Origin: Mesaphorura yosii
Lineage: Eukaryota; Arthropoda; Collembola; Poduromorpha; Tullbergiidae
NCBI GenBank assembly: GCA_009869945.1
Contig: WIXG01000231.1
Span: 61,861 to 125,860, forward strand
Length of the DNA stretch: 64,000 nucleotides
Direction of reading: 5' to 3'
The notes under the pieces were generated by a model. That model had not been told where the DNA came from. It worked only from the letters and a program-made list of their open reading frames with translations, and did not search any database. The translations under genes were made by a program, and so were the position numbers. The stretch's first letter is position 1, and each line of letters starts with the position of its first letter. Positions 1 through 13,700 of the stretch are shown here, piece by piece.

Positions 1-3000
1 TTCCACGTTTGCCATGATTTGGTTCTTATACGCGTAATACACGATACACTGACTTTTGTCACGCAGAATCTCACTCAGAATTATGAGCTCACATCCAAGA
101 ACCCGAATGCCACACTGAAGGTCCTTTCCATCCGGTGATTTGTAGAGTAGCTAGTAAGATTGACTGCTCTACTCGCCATTGCCCGACATTGCATTGCATG
201 CGCAAAGACCTTCCAATATCTATGATTAATGACCGAGATAACCAACGATCGGCATAAGCACAGTAGCTAATAACCCAAAGTGAATTCCATTCCATTTACT
301 TTTGGCCCTCGAATATTCCGTGCATCAAGCCGTAAAGACATCGAGCGCGAATCGCGAGTGTTCTGTAATGGAGAGGCTTGGTAGTTATTACTGGAGGGAG
401 GTTTGCATGACTTTTGCACAGGGGTATAAATTTCCGATAATTTTTCTTTGGAATTTCTCCTTGACTTCCTGTACTTACGCGCGACTCGACGCTTTTGGCA
501 AACCGCCCAGGTTTCGCCTTTGCCATTGCTATTGCTATTTGCACTGAGAGCATAAGTGCATTGTTCGCAAAAATGATGGTTGATTACCGGTTTAACTTAT
601 CCCATGCGACAGATTATGCTTGAGAGCAACGAACAAGGAGAGCTTGAGTACGTAGACTGACGAGTATACTTGATGCCGAGCTCATCATTTCAGTCTCAAG
701 CACCTTTTCGACTTCAAACGCAGAGTAGAGAAGAAAGAGACGAGGCACGAAGCTGGAGTGAATGAGAAAATTCCGATGTGCAAGGTACAAATCCAATTCG
801 AGGCTCTGGCACATTCGGTTGAATAAACACGGCGATTCTCGATTCGAACCTCTCGGGAAAGAGAGTCTCATCGGGACTTGCCGGGTATCATTTATTTTAC
901 ACAACAATACAACTCTTCATCAAATTACTTTCACTTCCTTTGTTTTCTTATTGTGTGGCTTGGTTGGAGTCTTTCTTGCAAGTCTTGCTCTCTGGAGATA
1001 GAAGAACAGCACCAAAGGAGTTTACACAAGTATAAGTTTTCTTTCATTATGCGGAATTATCTGTAATTTCGTGCTCTCGTCTTCAGTCAATGCTTGAATT
1101 CGTCTTTGAATTCAGGAGTACAAGTCTTCATTCGATTTTGTTTCATTTATCAACTTCTATCCGGCCACAGTTCTGATGAACGTTACTCCATTATACGGAC
1201 TCAGCGGGTTCCTGCAAATGGAGAAATGTGTTGGTTCTCGAAGCTCTTGGCTTTGGCTTTAATCTTCCAATAAGACAGATCCACTCTCGAAGTCTTTGTC
1301 CAGATCCGACAGGACTGACTTAGCGAAGCAGGAAAGACTCAATGCTGATTTCAACAATGCAGTTATCTTTATTAGCCCAATTAAGGAATACTGCCGGAGT
1401 ACGGTCTCGAATGAACGTCAAGTAATAAAAGTCAATAGCAGGGAAGTAATTAGTAGGTTATGTAAAAACTTATTTGCATAAGTAAGGACGCCATCCAAAA
1501 AGACAAAATTCCATAACCAGGAGCAGGTTCCAAAGGTGCATCCAAATTTTGTGTTGTAACCACTGAACTGAATCTCGCATCAGGCAACCATCCCTGGAAG
1601 AGTAGAAATTTCTTTTAGCGGAGTGTAATAAATAAGGTCCGTAGGAATTTGAACGCGAGATGAAAGCAATCGTCACTATCAAAGCAAAGCATCTACCGCC
1701 AAATAGCATGGCTCGGCTTGTGGGAATTCCCTTGCACGGCAGAAAGATTGCTGATCTCATCTGAAAATCTGATCTCTAATTTGTTTCCAGCCGATAAAAG
1801 CTTCAATAAATTGCAAGACTAAAGCGTGATAATACGAAATGGGATTTTGATCTCTTCTCTATTTTTAGAAGGACACAAAATGTTCCCACTTGCTGGCATT
1901 AGGGCATTAGCCGAGGTGAAAAATGATTGAGTATATTACGCTTTTTGTTACACTTGCAGTTGTCATTTCACACGTCTTCTGCAGAGGCTCGAATTGAGAA
2001 CATTTTTCGTTACACGACGATTATACGTTTGAATCATGACAACTCTTGGAGCCGCGACTTGGGCGCGAAGTGCAAAGTTCTCGAACGATTTTGTCGAGTG
2101 TGCTGTGAAAGTTTAAGATACGAAATTCTTGGATCATAATTTACAACGAAAGCGAGCGCGAGCGTTAGGTGCACATCCAACCCATAGCAGAAGCAGAAGC
2201 CAAAGCCATGTTATTGCTGCTTTGATTCCAATTACATTACTCTTGTTCTGTACTGGTTACTTTGATAAAGTCGTAGAAAGCCCACCAACTTTGCAGACAG
2301 CCAAGATTCTTTAAATCACGCCCAGCCCCGGGACAACTTTTAACGACCTGCAATTACTATAAATTACATGGGCCAATTTTAACGCGCGTGTGTCATTTTG
2401 ATTCAATTTATTGCATCGTATTCTTCAACGGCCTTTTCCATTTGGTAACGTTGTGTGAGATGATTGAGGTCATATTGCGCTAGACTCAAAAGCGCATATG
2501 ACAAATTCTATTTCCAAAAGACGAACTGAAGGCAAAGGTAAGCTGAAGCGAATGGACGAACACAAATCCATATCCGTGGTGATAATCTGTTCAAGTGCTA
2601 GAGGCTTTCTAGTCGATCAGTCAAATTGAGACAGTGCGAATTATTTTCGGGGAACACGCAACAGAAATTTCCTGCCTGCCCCAGCTTTCGTCTCTACACG
2701 ATGGACCGGCTTTCGGACTTTCACTAAACCCTCGGTCCAAGCGAGAGATTGTGAGGTCCCTCATCGTTCGTGAGTGAAACCAAAACTGCGCTTGGGTTCC
2801 AAATTTTGGCTTTGGTTCCAACTTTTCGTGCTAGATGCCAGAAGCTTGATTCCAAGAGTCAAGTTTTTAGAAGTTGGCTTTCCTGCTGTTACACATCTTA
2901 CTCTGAAGCAAGTTTCAGATGCTGTTATTTTTACCAGAATCCGTGAGCGAAAGATCCCATAAAATGAAGCGCCTCGTTCTCGTGCTGAGTCCTGTCTTCA

Positions 3001-4583
3001 GACTCTTTCTTCAGACATCTTCCGTCCTGGGTTTCATGTTCACGTTGTATGCTTTGTGTTTCCAAAGTATTGATCTTCAACTATTTCTCCTCATATCGCA
3101 GTATTTTTATGAATTGCGCCACATGTTCTCTGATCCTAAACGCACCTTTCCTTCCTTCCTATACCATCATACACAATCCACATATACGATCAGTAGGCTA
3201 ATATCAGGTAGTTGTCGGTGGACAATTCTATTTCGGCTTGCTTTGAGTCTACTCAGCCTTGTCGGTGTTGAACACAAGTGAATCGCTTATAGGCTTTGTG
3301 GCCAAGCCAGGCCAGACCAGCAGGGTTTGCCAATTCTCGTACACGATGACTCGTGGAAGATGTGCAGGACGAGACAACGAGTGCGAATCCTTTCGCTGCT
3401 CTCCTACTCGTCTCAGTTGAGTTCTCATCCATCCGTCGGCAATGCAATTTTCGTTTGTAGATGTGCAAACGTTTTAAACCATAGCCAAGCCAGTCTATAA
3501 ACCACCACCTTTTTCTGTCTGTTGCTCTTCCACCATTCCTTGTGGTATGCGCTCCTTATATTTGGTCTGTATTATCTCAAAACGTGGCATGGCTCTTCTC
3601 TTATAGATTATAGTGCATGGTTCCGTTTTCCGGGATACCCTGGCCTGGAAAATGTGAGCAGCGGAGCTTCTTCAACTCGTTCTCCTGTGAGGACGACAGG
3701 CTCGTGGGCTCTCCCGTGATATTTTAGGAGCTTAAAAACTATGCTCAGCATAAGTGGTTGTATTTTACTATGTTTGTCTCCACACATCACGTCTTCTGCT
3801 CGTTTTGGTTCTAAATATCCCACTTTTGCACATATTTCCAAGTTTCTTAAAATATTACACATTTCTCAGTTTGAGCGTCTTCCCAACGCATGATTCGTGC
3901 ACAAAAACTTTTCTGCTTCCCGTCCTCACGTTCGTAATGAACTCAAACTCTCAGCAGCTCATTTGCTGCACAGCACAGTGTTGGATTCTTCTCTGGCATT
4001 TTTCAGAGTTGCACGTCATAAAATTCGAGTTCGCATCTTCATTTGTTTAGGCTCCAGTGTAAGAACGAGGTTGCTGATAATGTGAAGATATTTTCTTTGT
4101 AAAAACAAAGGATTAAATTTCTTTATGTCAACAGTCCATATCAGTGAACGGTTTGTGCTGCTGTGCTGTGCTGGCGTGTAACGTGATCGTAAATTCTCAC
4201 TCTCTGTGAACCATCAGGGCCAGAGTTTACAAAGAATTTGATACATCTGCTCTGCTGTTTGCAAACGTAATATTGATTTTGAGTGTGCCAAAAAGTAAAC
4301 TAAGATAATTTAGCGCCAGCGCCTGCCCGCGCCCGTCAGCAATATCTCATCTCTCAAGCTCCTAATTACCACTTGGCCATGCGACGGTGCTATTGAAATG
4401 GTGTGGAAAGGTGATTTGGCATTTGGCAGTGTGAAATAGTTTGACTTGAAACGACACGCGACGATTTCTGAAGTCAAAGTCGAAACATAAGCACACACCT
4501 TCGGATTCGGTGTTAATGGAATATTTGTTTACGCTTTAGCGTGCGTGCGCAAACAAGAGTACAAAGCGAGCCGATAACAGAAC
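1..4583. other. Gene-poor stretch, no supported gene
   Basis: I found no coding exon with convincing splice sites or a family match on either strand. Open frames here are short and look like chance. The stretch lies upstream of the distal first exon of the + strand DPP-like gene and may contain its promoter, but I see no clear TATA box or repeat. Confidence 0.4.
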
Positions 4584-4610
4584 ATGGGCGAATTCGATGA
4601 ACCAGATGAG
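4584..4610 (+). other. Candidate distal alternative first exon of the inactive DPP-like gene (acidic 9-aa tail)
   Basis: The sequence reads ATG plus eight codons, MGEFDEPDE, and then a usable donor, GAG|GTAATT. It ends in phase 0, as exon 2 of the gene at 8605 requires. Spliced to that exon it would give an isoform of about 902 residues with a short acidic cytoplasmic tail in place of the 22-residue basic tail coded at 7741. Vertebrate DPP6 and DPP10 also swap tails through alternative first exons joined at this protein position. Support comes from a matching 27-nt acidic exon upstream of the paralogue (36341-36367). The link is inferred; no transcript was examined. Confidence 0.45.
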
Positions 4611-7600
4611 GTAATTGAAGTTTACATAATTATTTACCGACGCAACACACCTTTTCCTACAAATGGGTTCTGTTCTGGCTTGGCCCGGTTTGGGAACATT
4701 AGCTATAAGCACTCAATTTTGTGATTTTGCCGACATGCAAAGCTGAGAGCATGCAATAAGTAAATTGAATCCAATTATCAATTTTGTAAACATGAAACAT
4801 GAATCAGTAGTGAAAGCTTGTCAGTTGCTACAATATTTATTTGCCTACTGTGAAACTGCGATTTCGTGCGATGACAATGGAAGGAGAAAACGGGATTCGT
4901 GATAAGAAACGCAGAATCAATATTCGTGACTTGTTTAGTCCTTTTGTGACATTTTGGAAACTTAATTTGGATGACAAGCCCAACCCCAAGCATGACTGCT
5001 ATTGCTGTATGCAAGCATTCTCGCAGAAGATTGACGTGACTTGCCTCGCTCTTTGTTGCTTTGAAATATTGTTACTACTCAAGTGGTTAAGCATTAAGCA
5101 CACTTGACTTTGTAATGCATAATGCAATACAAAATACTCGTTGACGGAAGCCTTTCACCGCACCGAAAGCCTACTCAAGTGCTTCTTACTTCTTCGACTC
5201 GGGGCTCGGAGACAAAAACCTCTTGATAGTTGTAAATCAATAACTCCATTAAACAGGCTTAGGATTCATGCCCCCTGGCTTGACGTATTTATTTTTACAT
5301 TATTTCTCGCTTTAATTATTCAATTCATTTAAAAGCAGCCAACAGCAAAAAAGGCTGAAGAAAACAAAGCACGGACTCATTCCTCATTGTCCGCATTATA
5401 AACTGTGGTCTCGACTAATGTAAACCGAATCTGCAATTCTATTAATAGAATTCTTGTTAATTTCAGGTCCGCATCCACAATTCGTGTTTACATTTCACAT
5501 TTTTTTGAGTCGAGAGTCATGCGAGCGTACTTTTTGCTGTTTTCCTGCCAAAGGCTGAAGAAACAAGGCTCTAATTCATTTTTATTTTATTATAACCAGA
5601 AACCATTTGTAAAATTCCTGTTACCAAACGCAAACTCGTCGCAGTCGCTACACTTACGTAAACAAAAGAGACCTGCCAAGAGAATGAATGGGCTATTCAT
5701 CAGCGCAAGAGCAAAGGCGCATGCGAGAGCAGCATAATTCCGCGTCTAGATTCTATTTCAGACTAAGAAGTTGACAACTTGCAACGCAATTTAAGTCCTT
5801 AGAAATTGAAATGTATAGAAAAGCACGGATTGCGCCTCTCAATCATCATCATGACTGACAGTTCAATTATAATTTATAATACCTCCGACTGGAGAATAGA
5901 ATTTGCGCAAATGGGCCTACAAAATGGAAAAATATTAGCAAACCCTCATTTCTCTTCACGCTATGCACTCCATCCAGACAGATGCATTCATGTCTCTATA
6001 CATTTTCTATTTCAGCACTACAGTATCTATTCTCCACTCCGCGTTAGCCCGAATTTTCACGATGCTGCCAGTCTTACAACGCAGGTTGTGGGTTTTCAGA
6101 TTTTTCCGGGCTCGAGTCTTTTGTTTTAATGCATAAAGAGGTTAAAAGGGTAAAATCGGAGTTGATTACGGCAGACAGACTCCAATAATCTACAAGCGAG
6201 TAGCGTCAGCGGGGTACTCACCCCGCGCAATGAAAAAGACTGCCGCTTTTCTTTCACCACTACGATGCTCAGGTGATGATCGTGTAAGTACGGGTTTCGA
6301 GAGAAGATAGTGAAAGCAAGACAAAAGTACGCGCCTGCGATAGGGAGCAGGATAGAAACGTCTGATATGACAGGAGCACAAAGAAAAACAATGGCGCACG
6401 GTAGGGCGGCAGGTTGCGTTGAGGGCTTTGAGCTGATTCGAGGTGAGGCTGGATAATGGAAAAAATGTGACATTTTCCTTTTCGCCTTTTGTTACACGTC
6501 CACGAAAAGACACTTTGGCGCTGCTTGCGTGGTCTGTCCGTGTCAGACCAGTTCTATGTTCAATTTAGCTACAGCAGGCTTCCCGTTCCATCAAACCTTG
6601 CATCGTCCCATACATTTCGTCTTTCCTTTTGGCTGGTTCAATCTCGGACACCTACTTCGCAATCTTTGAATACATCATGGTATTTTATAAAACGTTGGCG
6701 ATTTACAATGGCCACATGGTTTTCCGCTCAAATGATGCAATTCTTGAAAATCAAGACCAATAATTTTATAGGCCTCGTATAAATTATCGCAGGCAATTCA
6801 GGACAGAGACAGTGTGAATCAAATAAGTGACAATCCAACCGAACCGCAACCACAATATAGCAGACATTACTCACCCAAAGAGAGCATGGAAGTGGATTCA
6901 ATTCATCCCAGGATACTGAGCACTTTTCAGCCTTTCATCTCCTATCTCTACCGACTTATGACAACGACTCCATTACGGACACGGTAGAGAAGATTATAAG
7001 TGACAAAACTTTATTAAGCTTATGAAAAGAATTCAATACCAATTCCGCCCGCCCGCCAATCCAGGCCTGGAGCTGAGGTACATGGTTCTCGTCGCGGTTA
7101 GGAAAGTGTACGTGCGCAGGTCGCAGAAAGTAACTTGCCGTGCTTAGGCGTGAGCGCGAGGTGTTCTGTCTATGCGTATTACTGTCATTTAGTGTCGAAA
7201 CGTGCAAGGCATTTGCTAGAGCAGAAGTTCTAGCAGTTCTACTGCGACTATGGATTTACTTTGGCCTGCTGGGTATGGTTTGGAGGGAACGAATGCGAGC
7301 ACGCGTAGAATACCCGGACTAGGACTGGGACCAGGAAGGAATACGCGTGAGGCGTAAGCGTCCTGTAGATCTAGAAATGGAGGCTTTACAGCTTCCCCGA
7401 ACTAAGAGCATGAAACGTGGGAGCTCCAGCTGAGAGCGGACGCGGACGCAGCTCGAGCCTCAAACAAAACAAACGCTGTTAAAAACTCGACCGAGTCGGT
7501 GAGGACACGAGCGGAGAGAGCAGAGGCAATGTGCGTCGTGTTGTGATAAGCGTAGAAGAAGATTAAAAGTCGGAGTCGGAAGCAATTAGTGAGAATTTAT

Positions 7601-7740
7601 AACCGGTGCTTTCATTTCGTAATTATCTAAATGTTGTGGCGTGATGTGTCGAACAGTCGTAGATCTCATTCGTTCAGTAATTCATTCTTCTGCAATTTTG
7701 TACCGTTAAGATAATGAACTGAATCTCGCATGTCGGCAAT
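4611..7740. other. Upstream region and probable 5'UTR of the + strand DPP-like gene
   Basis: No coding exon is supported here. The last part (about 7000-7560) is richer in CpG and purines than its surroundings and may hold the proximal promoter. Several ATGs lie just before the chosen start at 7741. One (7730-7744) opens a four-codon reading frame whose TGA overlaps the main ATG. If the distal exon at 4584 is used, this stretch is intron. Confidence 0.35.
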
Positions 7741-7744
7741 ATGA
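7730..7744 (+). promoter_or_regulatory. Short upstream ORF overlapping the start codon
   Basis: An ATG eleven bases before the main start opens a four-codon frame whose TGA stop shares bases with the main ATG (ATGA overlap). If the mRNA includes this leader, ribosomes would have to re-initiate or scan past it, which would lower translation. Another ATG at 7714 stops almost at once. The role is inferred. Confidence 0.3.
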
Positions 7745-10700
7745 CACGAATTAGAGTTAGTGAAAGAAGGCAATACGCGCTTGCATCGGCCAAGGACTTT
7801 ACAAAGGTACGCCTTAAACTTTGCACTCACTCACGCGCACGCGTCACGCCATAACCAATTTTACAGCATCTTCCATATTTGCAACCGAAAAATCTAATTA
7901 GTTTTCGTTTTCCAGAGCTCTTTCAGTGTTCGAGGTCGTTAATATTGTCCGCTATATCACAGTGGTAAATACCGGGTTGTGAAATAATAGGCAAGCCATG
8001 TGAGGAATATTTCCCATTATTTCCCGTTATTTACCACCTGTGATGTGATATAATGTGGTATTTACCACTATGGGCGCCTTTTTGTTACAAGCTTACAGGA
8101 ATAATTTACACACAGCTGAGTGTTGTTTAACGTAATTTACCATTATTTCACAATATTATGCGTTATTTACCACTATTTCCCAGTGGGTTGTGGTAATTCG
8201 CAAAAGTGGGATTTACTCGAACACTGAGCTCTTTACTCCATACCCAGTCAATTGTCAATTCATCATCTCATGAAATCTCTTGCTGCATTGTAATGACACG
8301 GCCAGGTCGCTACTTAGTCGACATACAGACACACTCAATCATGTCGTCTGCCAAACATTAATGATCTTGAGTCTTAAGCACCTTCGTTAGATATTGGATG
8401 CATTAACAAGCCGAGATTATTCACAATGACTCCAGAATCGCGACTGAGTATTTGAAGTATGAAGCAAGCGTTTAAGCGTCGAACAAATCTGCCCTGTTGA
8501 CAAAATATAAACAAAGAAAGAAATTCGATTACATTTCACATTAGCCTGAAGTCTTGCTTGATATGATTCATGCTGACTCTTGGCTCTCTTGTTTCGTTCT
8601 ACAGGAATTGGTCGCAGCCACTCCAACAAATCGGAACTACAAAGGTATCCTGATTGCCCTGATCGTGATATGTGCCGTCTGTGGTCTGATCCTCCTTGCC
8701 ATTCACCTGCTCCGACCGCCAGATACTGGTCCTCGGGTGAAAGGACGCAAAATAGAAATCAAAGATATTATTTGTAACCAGTTTGTGGTGCAGCCATTCA
8801 ACGGATCGTGGATTTCAGGTTTGTCGCCATTCCTCTTCTGTGCCGTGTGTTCCCTTCATATGCTTGTGCATACGGAAAGAAATTTTTCTACTTCAATTTC
8901 ATATTCCCTCATTACTTTTACTCTGCTCAGAGTAGTCATCCGTGATAATATCATTTCCGTTGCTCCCGCTTGCCGTGCGCCGTGATGCGTGCATGTAAAT
9001 AGGCAAGACAAGATTGCTTGAATGGCTTGACTTCAAAAGGAAAGGGAGTAAACATTCTCAGAAAGAGAAAAATGACTTCAGCCAACTTCGATCCTAATTC
9101 TACCTTAACATATTGAGTTACCTGTAAGCTGAATGATAAAATGTAACCTTTCGACGCAGTTCATATTTCAATAAATTGACTAGAAAATATTCTCCCATTT
9201 CAATAATGTCTTGCAATCTTGAGAGGGAAGACACATAAGCATGTAAAAACGTTTCATGCCTAATTCAGTATATCATAGTTTGCAATTTCATATTTTCACG
9301 TTCTGATTGAGAGGCGCATATCAAATGACAAGAACGGCTCCATTTCATTCGCATCATTCACAATATTTGACTGCACTTTGCAAATATTCTGAAGGTACGA
9401 ACATCAAAGCGGAGTCACATACTCCTTTGCCTTCTTGCTAATTAAATAAGACGCACTTGCGTAAAAGTGGATTTACAGTTTCTCGTCTTTCAAGAATTTC
9501 ACATGAAAAACTTAAGTGCTTAGTTTTGGCACGTGCTCCGGCTTCCACACGAAAATGACAACGTAACCGTTGTCATTTTCGTTTTCGCTAGTTTTTTCTT
9601 CAAATTGTTCTTATTGAAATCAGGAATCGTAAATTGCGCATGTTTTTGAATTTCAGAAACTGAAATCGTGTTTGAAGACTATCTGGGTGGGCTGTCAATT
9701 CTCAACGCAGATACGCTTACATTGAAGCAACTGATCACAAACAGTACATCGGTAAGCTTCTACATTGAAAATATTCGAACTGCATATTACACTGTTCGAT
9801 TTTATGAATAAAAGAGCCTCCCTCGACTTTCTTAATGATTATATTATGAATTTGACTTTTATTCCTGCTTCACTTGCAGCGCCGACTGTATTCGCACAAA
9901 TACGCAGTCTCACCAGATCGTAAATTTATTCTGTACATTCATGATGAAAGAGCCGTGTGGGAGCACTCGTTTGTTGCCAAGTACACGATCTACGACATTC
10001 GGAACGAGTACGTCCAAAACTTTTATGCAGATTTGGGTCACGATGAGCGCGCCATCAAAATCTTGAATCCTGAACTTGAACTTACGTGTCTGCAGATATC
10101 CGATCCCATTGACGCCATTCTCCGAGAAGAACCCACAACACAGTAGCAGTAGCGGTGGACAAGTCGAACTGCAGTACGTTGAGTGGAGTCCAAACAATGG
10201 GAGTTCACTCGTTTTTGTGTATCAGAATAATATCTACTATAAACCAGACGCAAGAGCGGATTCTCCTGTACAAGTAACGAAAGATGGCCGGCCGGGGTAT
10301 TACTTCAACGGAATACCCGATTGGCTGTACGAAGGTAATCAATTATGTTCGATATTGGTTCATAACTTACCCTTTGCGCGTGCAGGTGCTAATCCACTTC
10401 CATTTCGAATTGTAGTCGAAATTTTCAAGGCAAACAAAGCCATTTGGATGCAACCAAAGGGTGAATTTCTTCTCTATGCATCATTCAACGATTCCAGCGT
10501 TGGAGAAGTTTTGTATCCGTGGTACGGCGACAGCTTGCCGTATTCGAAGTTGAGATCCATCAGATACCCAAAGGTACGTCTAAGAGTGTGGCCCGTCCCA
10601 CCTGAAAACGAACAAATTCAAGACGCTCGCGCGCGACACAAAAACAACTTTACAGATTCAATTTAAAGTTCGTACGTCAAATCGCATTTTAATGAAAATT

Positions 10701-13700
10701 TTGCAAAGGGCCCTGTTGTGTTTGTGGCCAGGCGCGTCTCATTTATTTTGGAGATTTCCAACTTACAGTAGAAGGTAATCGCTATCGAGGTGTATTTCCT
10801 CCTCGCCACTGCCACAGCTGGGAATTGCGTTTGTAATCTTTGGGCAACCGCCTGGCGCTGAAGGCTTTTCCGCTTAGCTCAACATGGATGCTGAATAAGA
10901 GTCCGCGTGAGGCATACAAAAAATATAAATGGATGTAGTGTAGCGAGCAGTGAACTCTTGAATGTGCGTCATGCAATGTTATCCCAGATCCAGAGCTTTT
11001 CTGGGAAATTTCTATTCACCGACTTCTCCAGATTTAATGCCCTTGCCCGCCCAATATTTGATATTTGATAGGTTCTAATCCTTCGTTTCAGTCATGTCCT
11101 TGTGCGTTATTAAATTCTCTGTTGCTGTTGCACAGTCGGCAAAGTCAACAGTCAATGCCGTTGGATTGCCTCATTGAATTTTTCTCATTTTATCCATTCC
11201 TCAGGCCGGAACAAATAACCCTGAAGTGACACTCTGGGCTACTCGAGTCGGTGGACAAACTGTCCCGAAACCAACTCGCATTGTTCCTCCGGTAGAACTA
11301 GATTCGAGGTAAGTCGGGTGGATTGAATCTCAAAATCTCTCGGACAATAATTGCCACTTACTTGCCTGCCTGTCTGGCTGTTCCCTTCGCAAGACAGACC
11401 ATTAGCCTTTAATTGGAAAATATATCTGTTTCCGACGAAAATCAATTTGCTAGCCACTACTTACTTGAGACGAGATCCATAAGGAGATATTTTGTATTTT
11501 CGTAAGGAAGCGTACGGTTTCCAGTCAATTTTATCTTAACAGAATCTTGTACTGTTAGCGTATGGCTAAACTTTGGTTTATGGCTGTTCAGCCACTTTGG
11601 GCCATTAGTATTCATCATAAGACATCATTTTATTGAGGTAGTATGTAAATTTCTGCAAACTTTCTGACTATGACAAACTCGAGATTATAATTCATATTAC
11701 GCTGTGCATGAGCAGCGAGTTGCGGGCTTTGGGTTTCACCATTGCATTCTTAAGAACCAGGACATAAAATCTCGGCGGAGTAGATTTAGATATTCGTGAC
11801 ACAAAATTTGCCAACTGCGGAAAAGTTTTCCGGGGAGATAAGTAAAAGCCTGCCGTGACACGAACATTGGAAGAAAGTCCTGACTCTTCTCTCTTGAACT
11901 CCAAATCACCAAATGCATGTCCGAAAGTTCCGAAAGCGGACTACCAGGCCCAAGCAAGCGTCTAATGAAAATTCTGTTTGCAGGGATCATTACATCACTG
12001 GCATAGAGTGGATCGACAATGACGAGGTGGTAGTGATATGGATGAATAGGCATCAGAATACGGCCATTCTCTCGAAATGTCCGTCCACAACTTGGATTTG
12101 TAAAGAGGTACGAGCGCAGTTTGCAGTTCTATTCGCTTAAATGACGCTGAACAAAAAGCACTCTTTTCGCTAATTCGATTATCGGAGTAGAAGAATAAAG
12201 TGGTAATCATTTATTTTTATTGCGAGCTGATGTGTTCAGTTCGCGTTTCCCGATAAGTGAATCAACAGCAGCAATATTTCCCGTTGATTGAAAGCGTCAG
12301 CGTCAGTCTTCGTTATTACAAGTTTATGCCAAACACATCAAACTTTTGCAATAAAGCAGCGCTGTTGCGAGTATTTTGTAATTCAAATGCAATAAAAGGC
12401 ATGTTTTCTTCCATTATTGCAGTTCTACACAGCAAAATACGTCAATCCGTCTCCCGTTCCTGGCCAGACACAAATGCAGGCGGGCTGGCTAGACATCCCT
12501 CAGCTTCCAATTTTCTCAAGAAACAAGTCCAGCTGTCTACTCCGAATTCCTTGGCGTGACGGGAAAGCGGGCTACTTTCATCACGTCGTTTGGTTTGACG
12601 TCGCAACTCGCAGAGAAGTTCCCATTACGCAAGGGCCATTTGAAGTAACCAAAATTGTTGCCTGGGACCAGTTTGATCAGTACATGTACGTGAGTTTATG
12701 CTGTCACGCTACATTGACGCGCTTCCTTTTCTTTGCTGCGTCGCATTCTACGCAAAATGTTGACCATGGATGATGTAGTTAAAATTTTAGGTAAATGTTG
12801 CTCCTGTATAAGTCTTGATTATGCCGTTGAAAAGATTCATATTTCCAACAGAATTCTAGGACTCAGTTTAGGAGAAAGCGTCGTTTAACCCTTTTAACAA
12901 AATAGAAAATTCTCGGAAAAACTCTTGGAGAGGAGATATCACCAATATGGAGAAGAATGAATGTGGGTAGAAGAACGAGCCTGAGTAACTTCTGCCTTGA
13001 GCTTTATCACAAATTGCCTCATTAAATATAAATATCCGCGCAGAGGGAGCAAACTTGGACGCGAACGTATTCCTTTGCCCTTTGAGGAAGTAATATGTTT
13101 GTAGTAAAGGTGGTCTTGTCTACTTTCACAGATATTTCATTGGCGTACCGCAAGGAAAGCCATCCGAGCGACATTTGTACCGAGCCGCAGAAAAGTCGTC
13201 CAACTCGACGCAGATTGTGGCCCCAGTGTGTCTAACATGCCCTCCGCGCCCAACTCCTTATCACCATCATCACAGCTTGAACATCAACCTCGATGAAATA
13301 GACATCAAAGATATTCTGCAGTTACGTCCAGAAGCGAAGCAGACGAGAAGCACAACCACAACGACACCGAAGCCCGCACCTGACGCGGACATGATCGACT
13401 ACACCTTCCCATCTTCCAGATCCTCATTTCAGCTCCTCGCCAACGCAAGTGAAGGAGGAGAAGCAGAACTATTTCCAGATTATACGTCCATTTGTTTGTA
13501 CAACTCTGTTACGTTTAACTCTAAGCAACGCTACTTCATTCGTGAATGTTTGGGACCAGGTGTTCCAACAGTAACTCTTCATAGCGCGCCTTCAGGCCAG
13601 ATCATTTATATTCTCAACAACAACTCTGTGCTACAGCAGGAGGCTGCAGATTTGGGTCTTCCGCTCGTAAAAACGTTTCGGGTCGAAGTGTCAAGCGGGT

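Noticed and set aside
838-905. GGTTCGAATCG on the - strand suggested a tRNA
   Set aside because: No cloverleaf could be formed from the flanking bases.
2493-2536. MTNSISKRRTEGK with AAAG|GTAAGC as another DPP first exon
   Set aside because: It ends in phase 1, but exon 2 at 8605 needs phase 0.
10010-10146. Read-through of DPP exon 4 to a stop at 10146, which could suggest a broken gene
   Set aside because: A clean intron (10008-10095; A|GTACGT to CTGCAG) restores the conserved frame.
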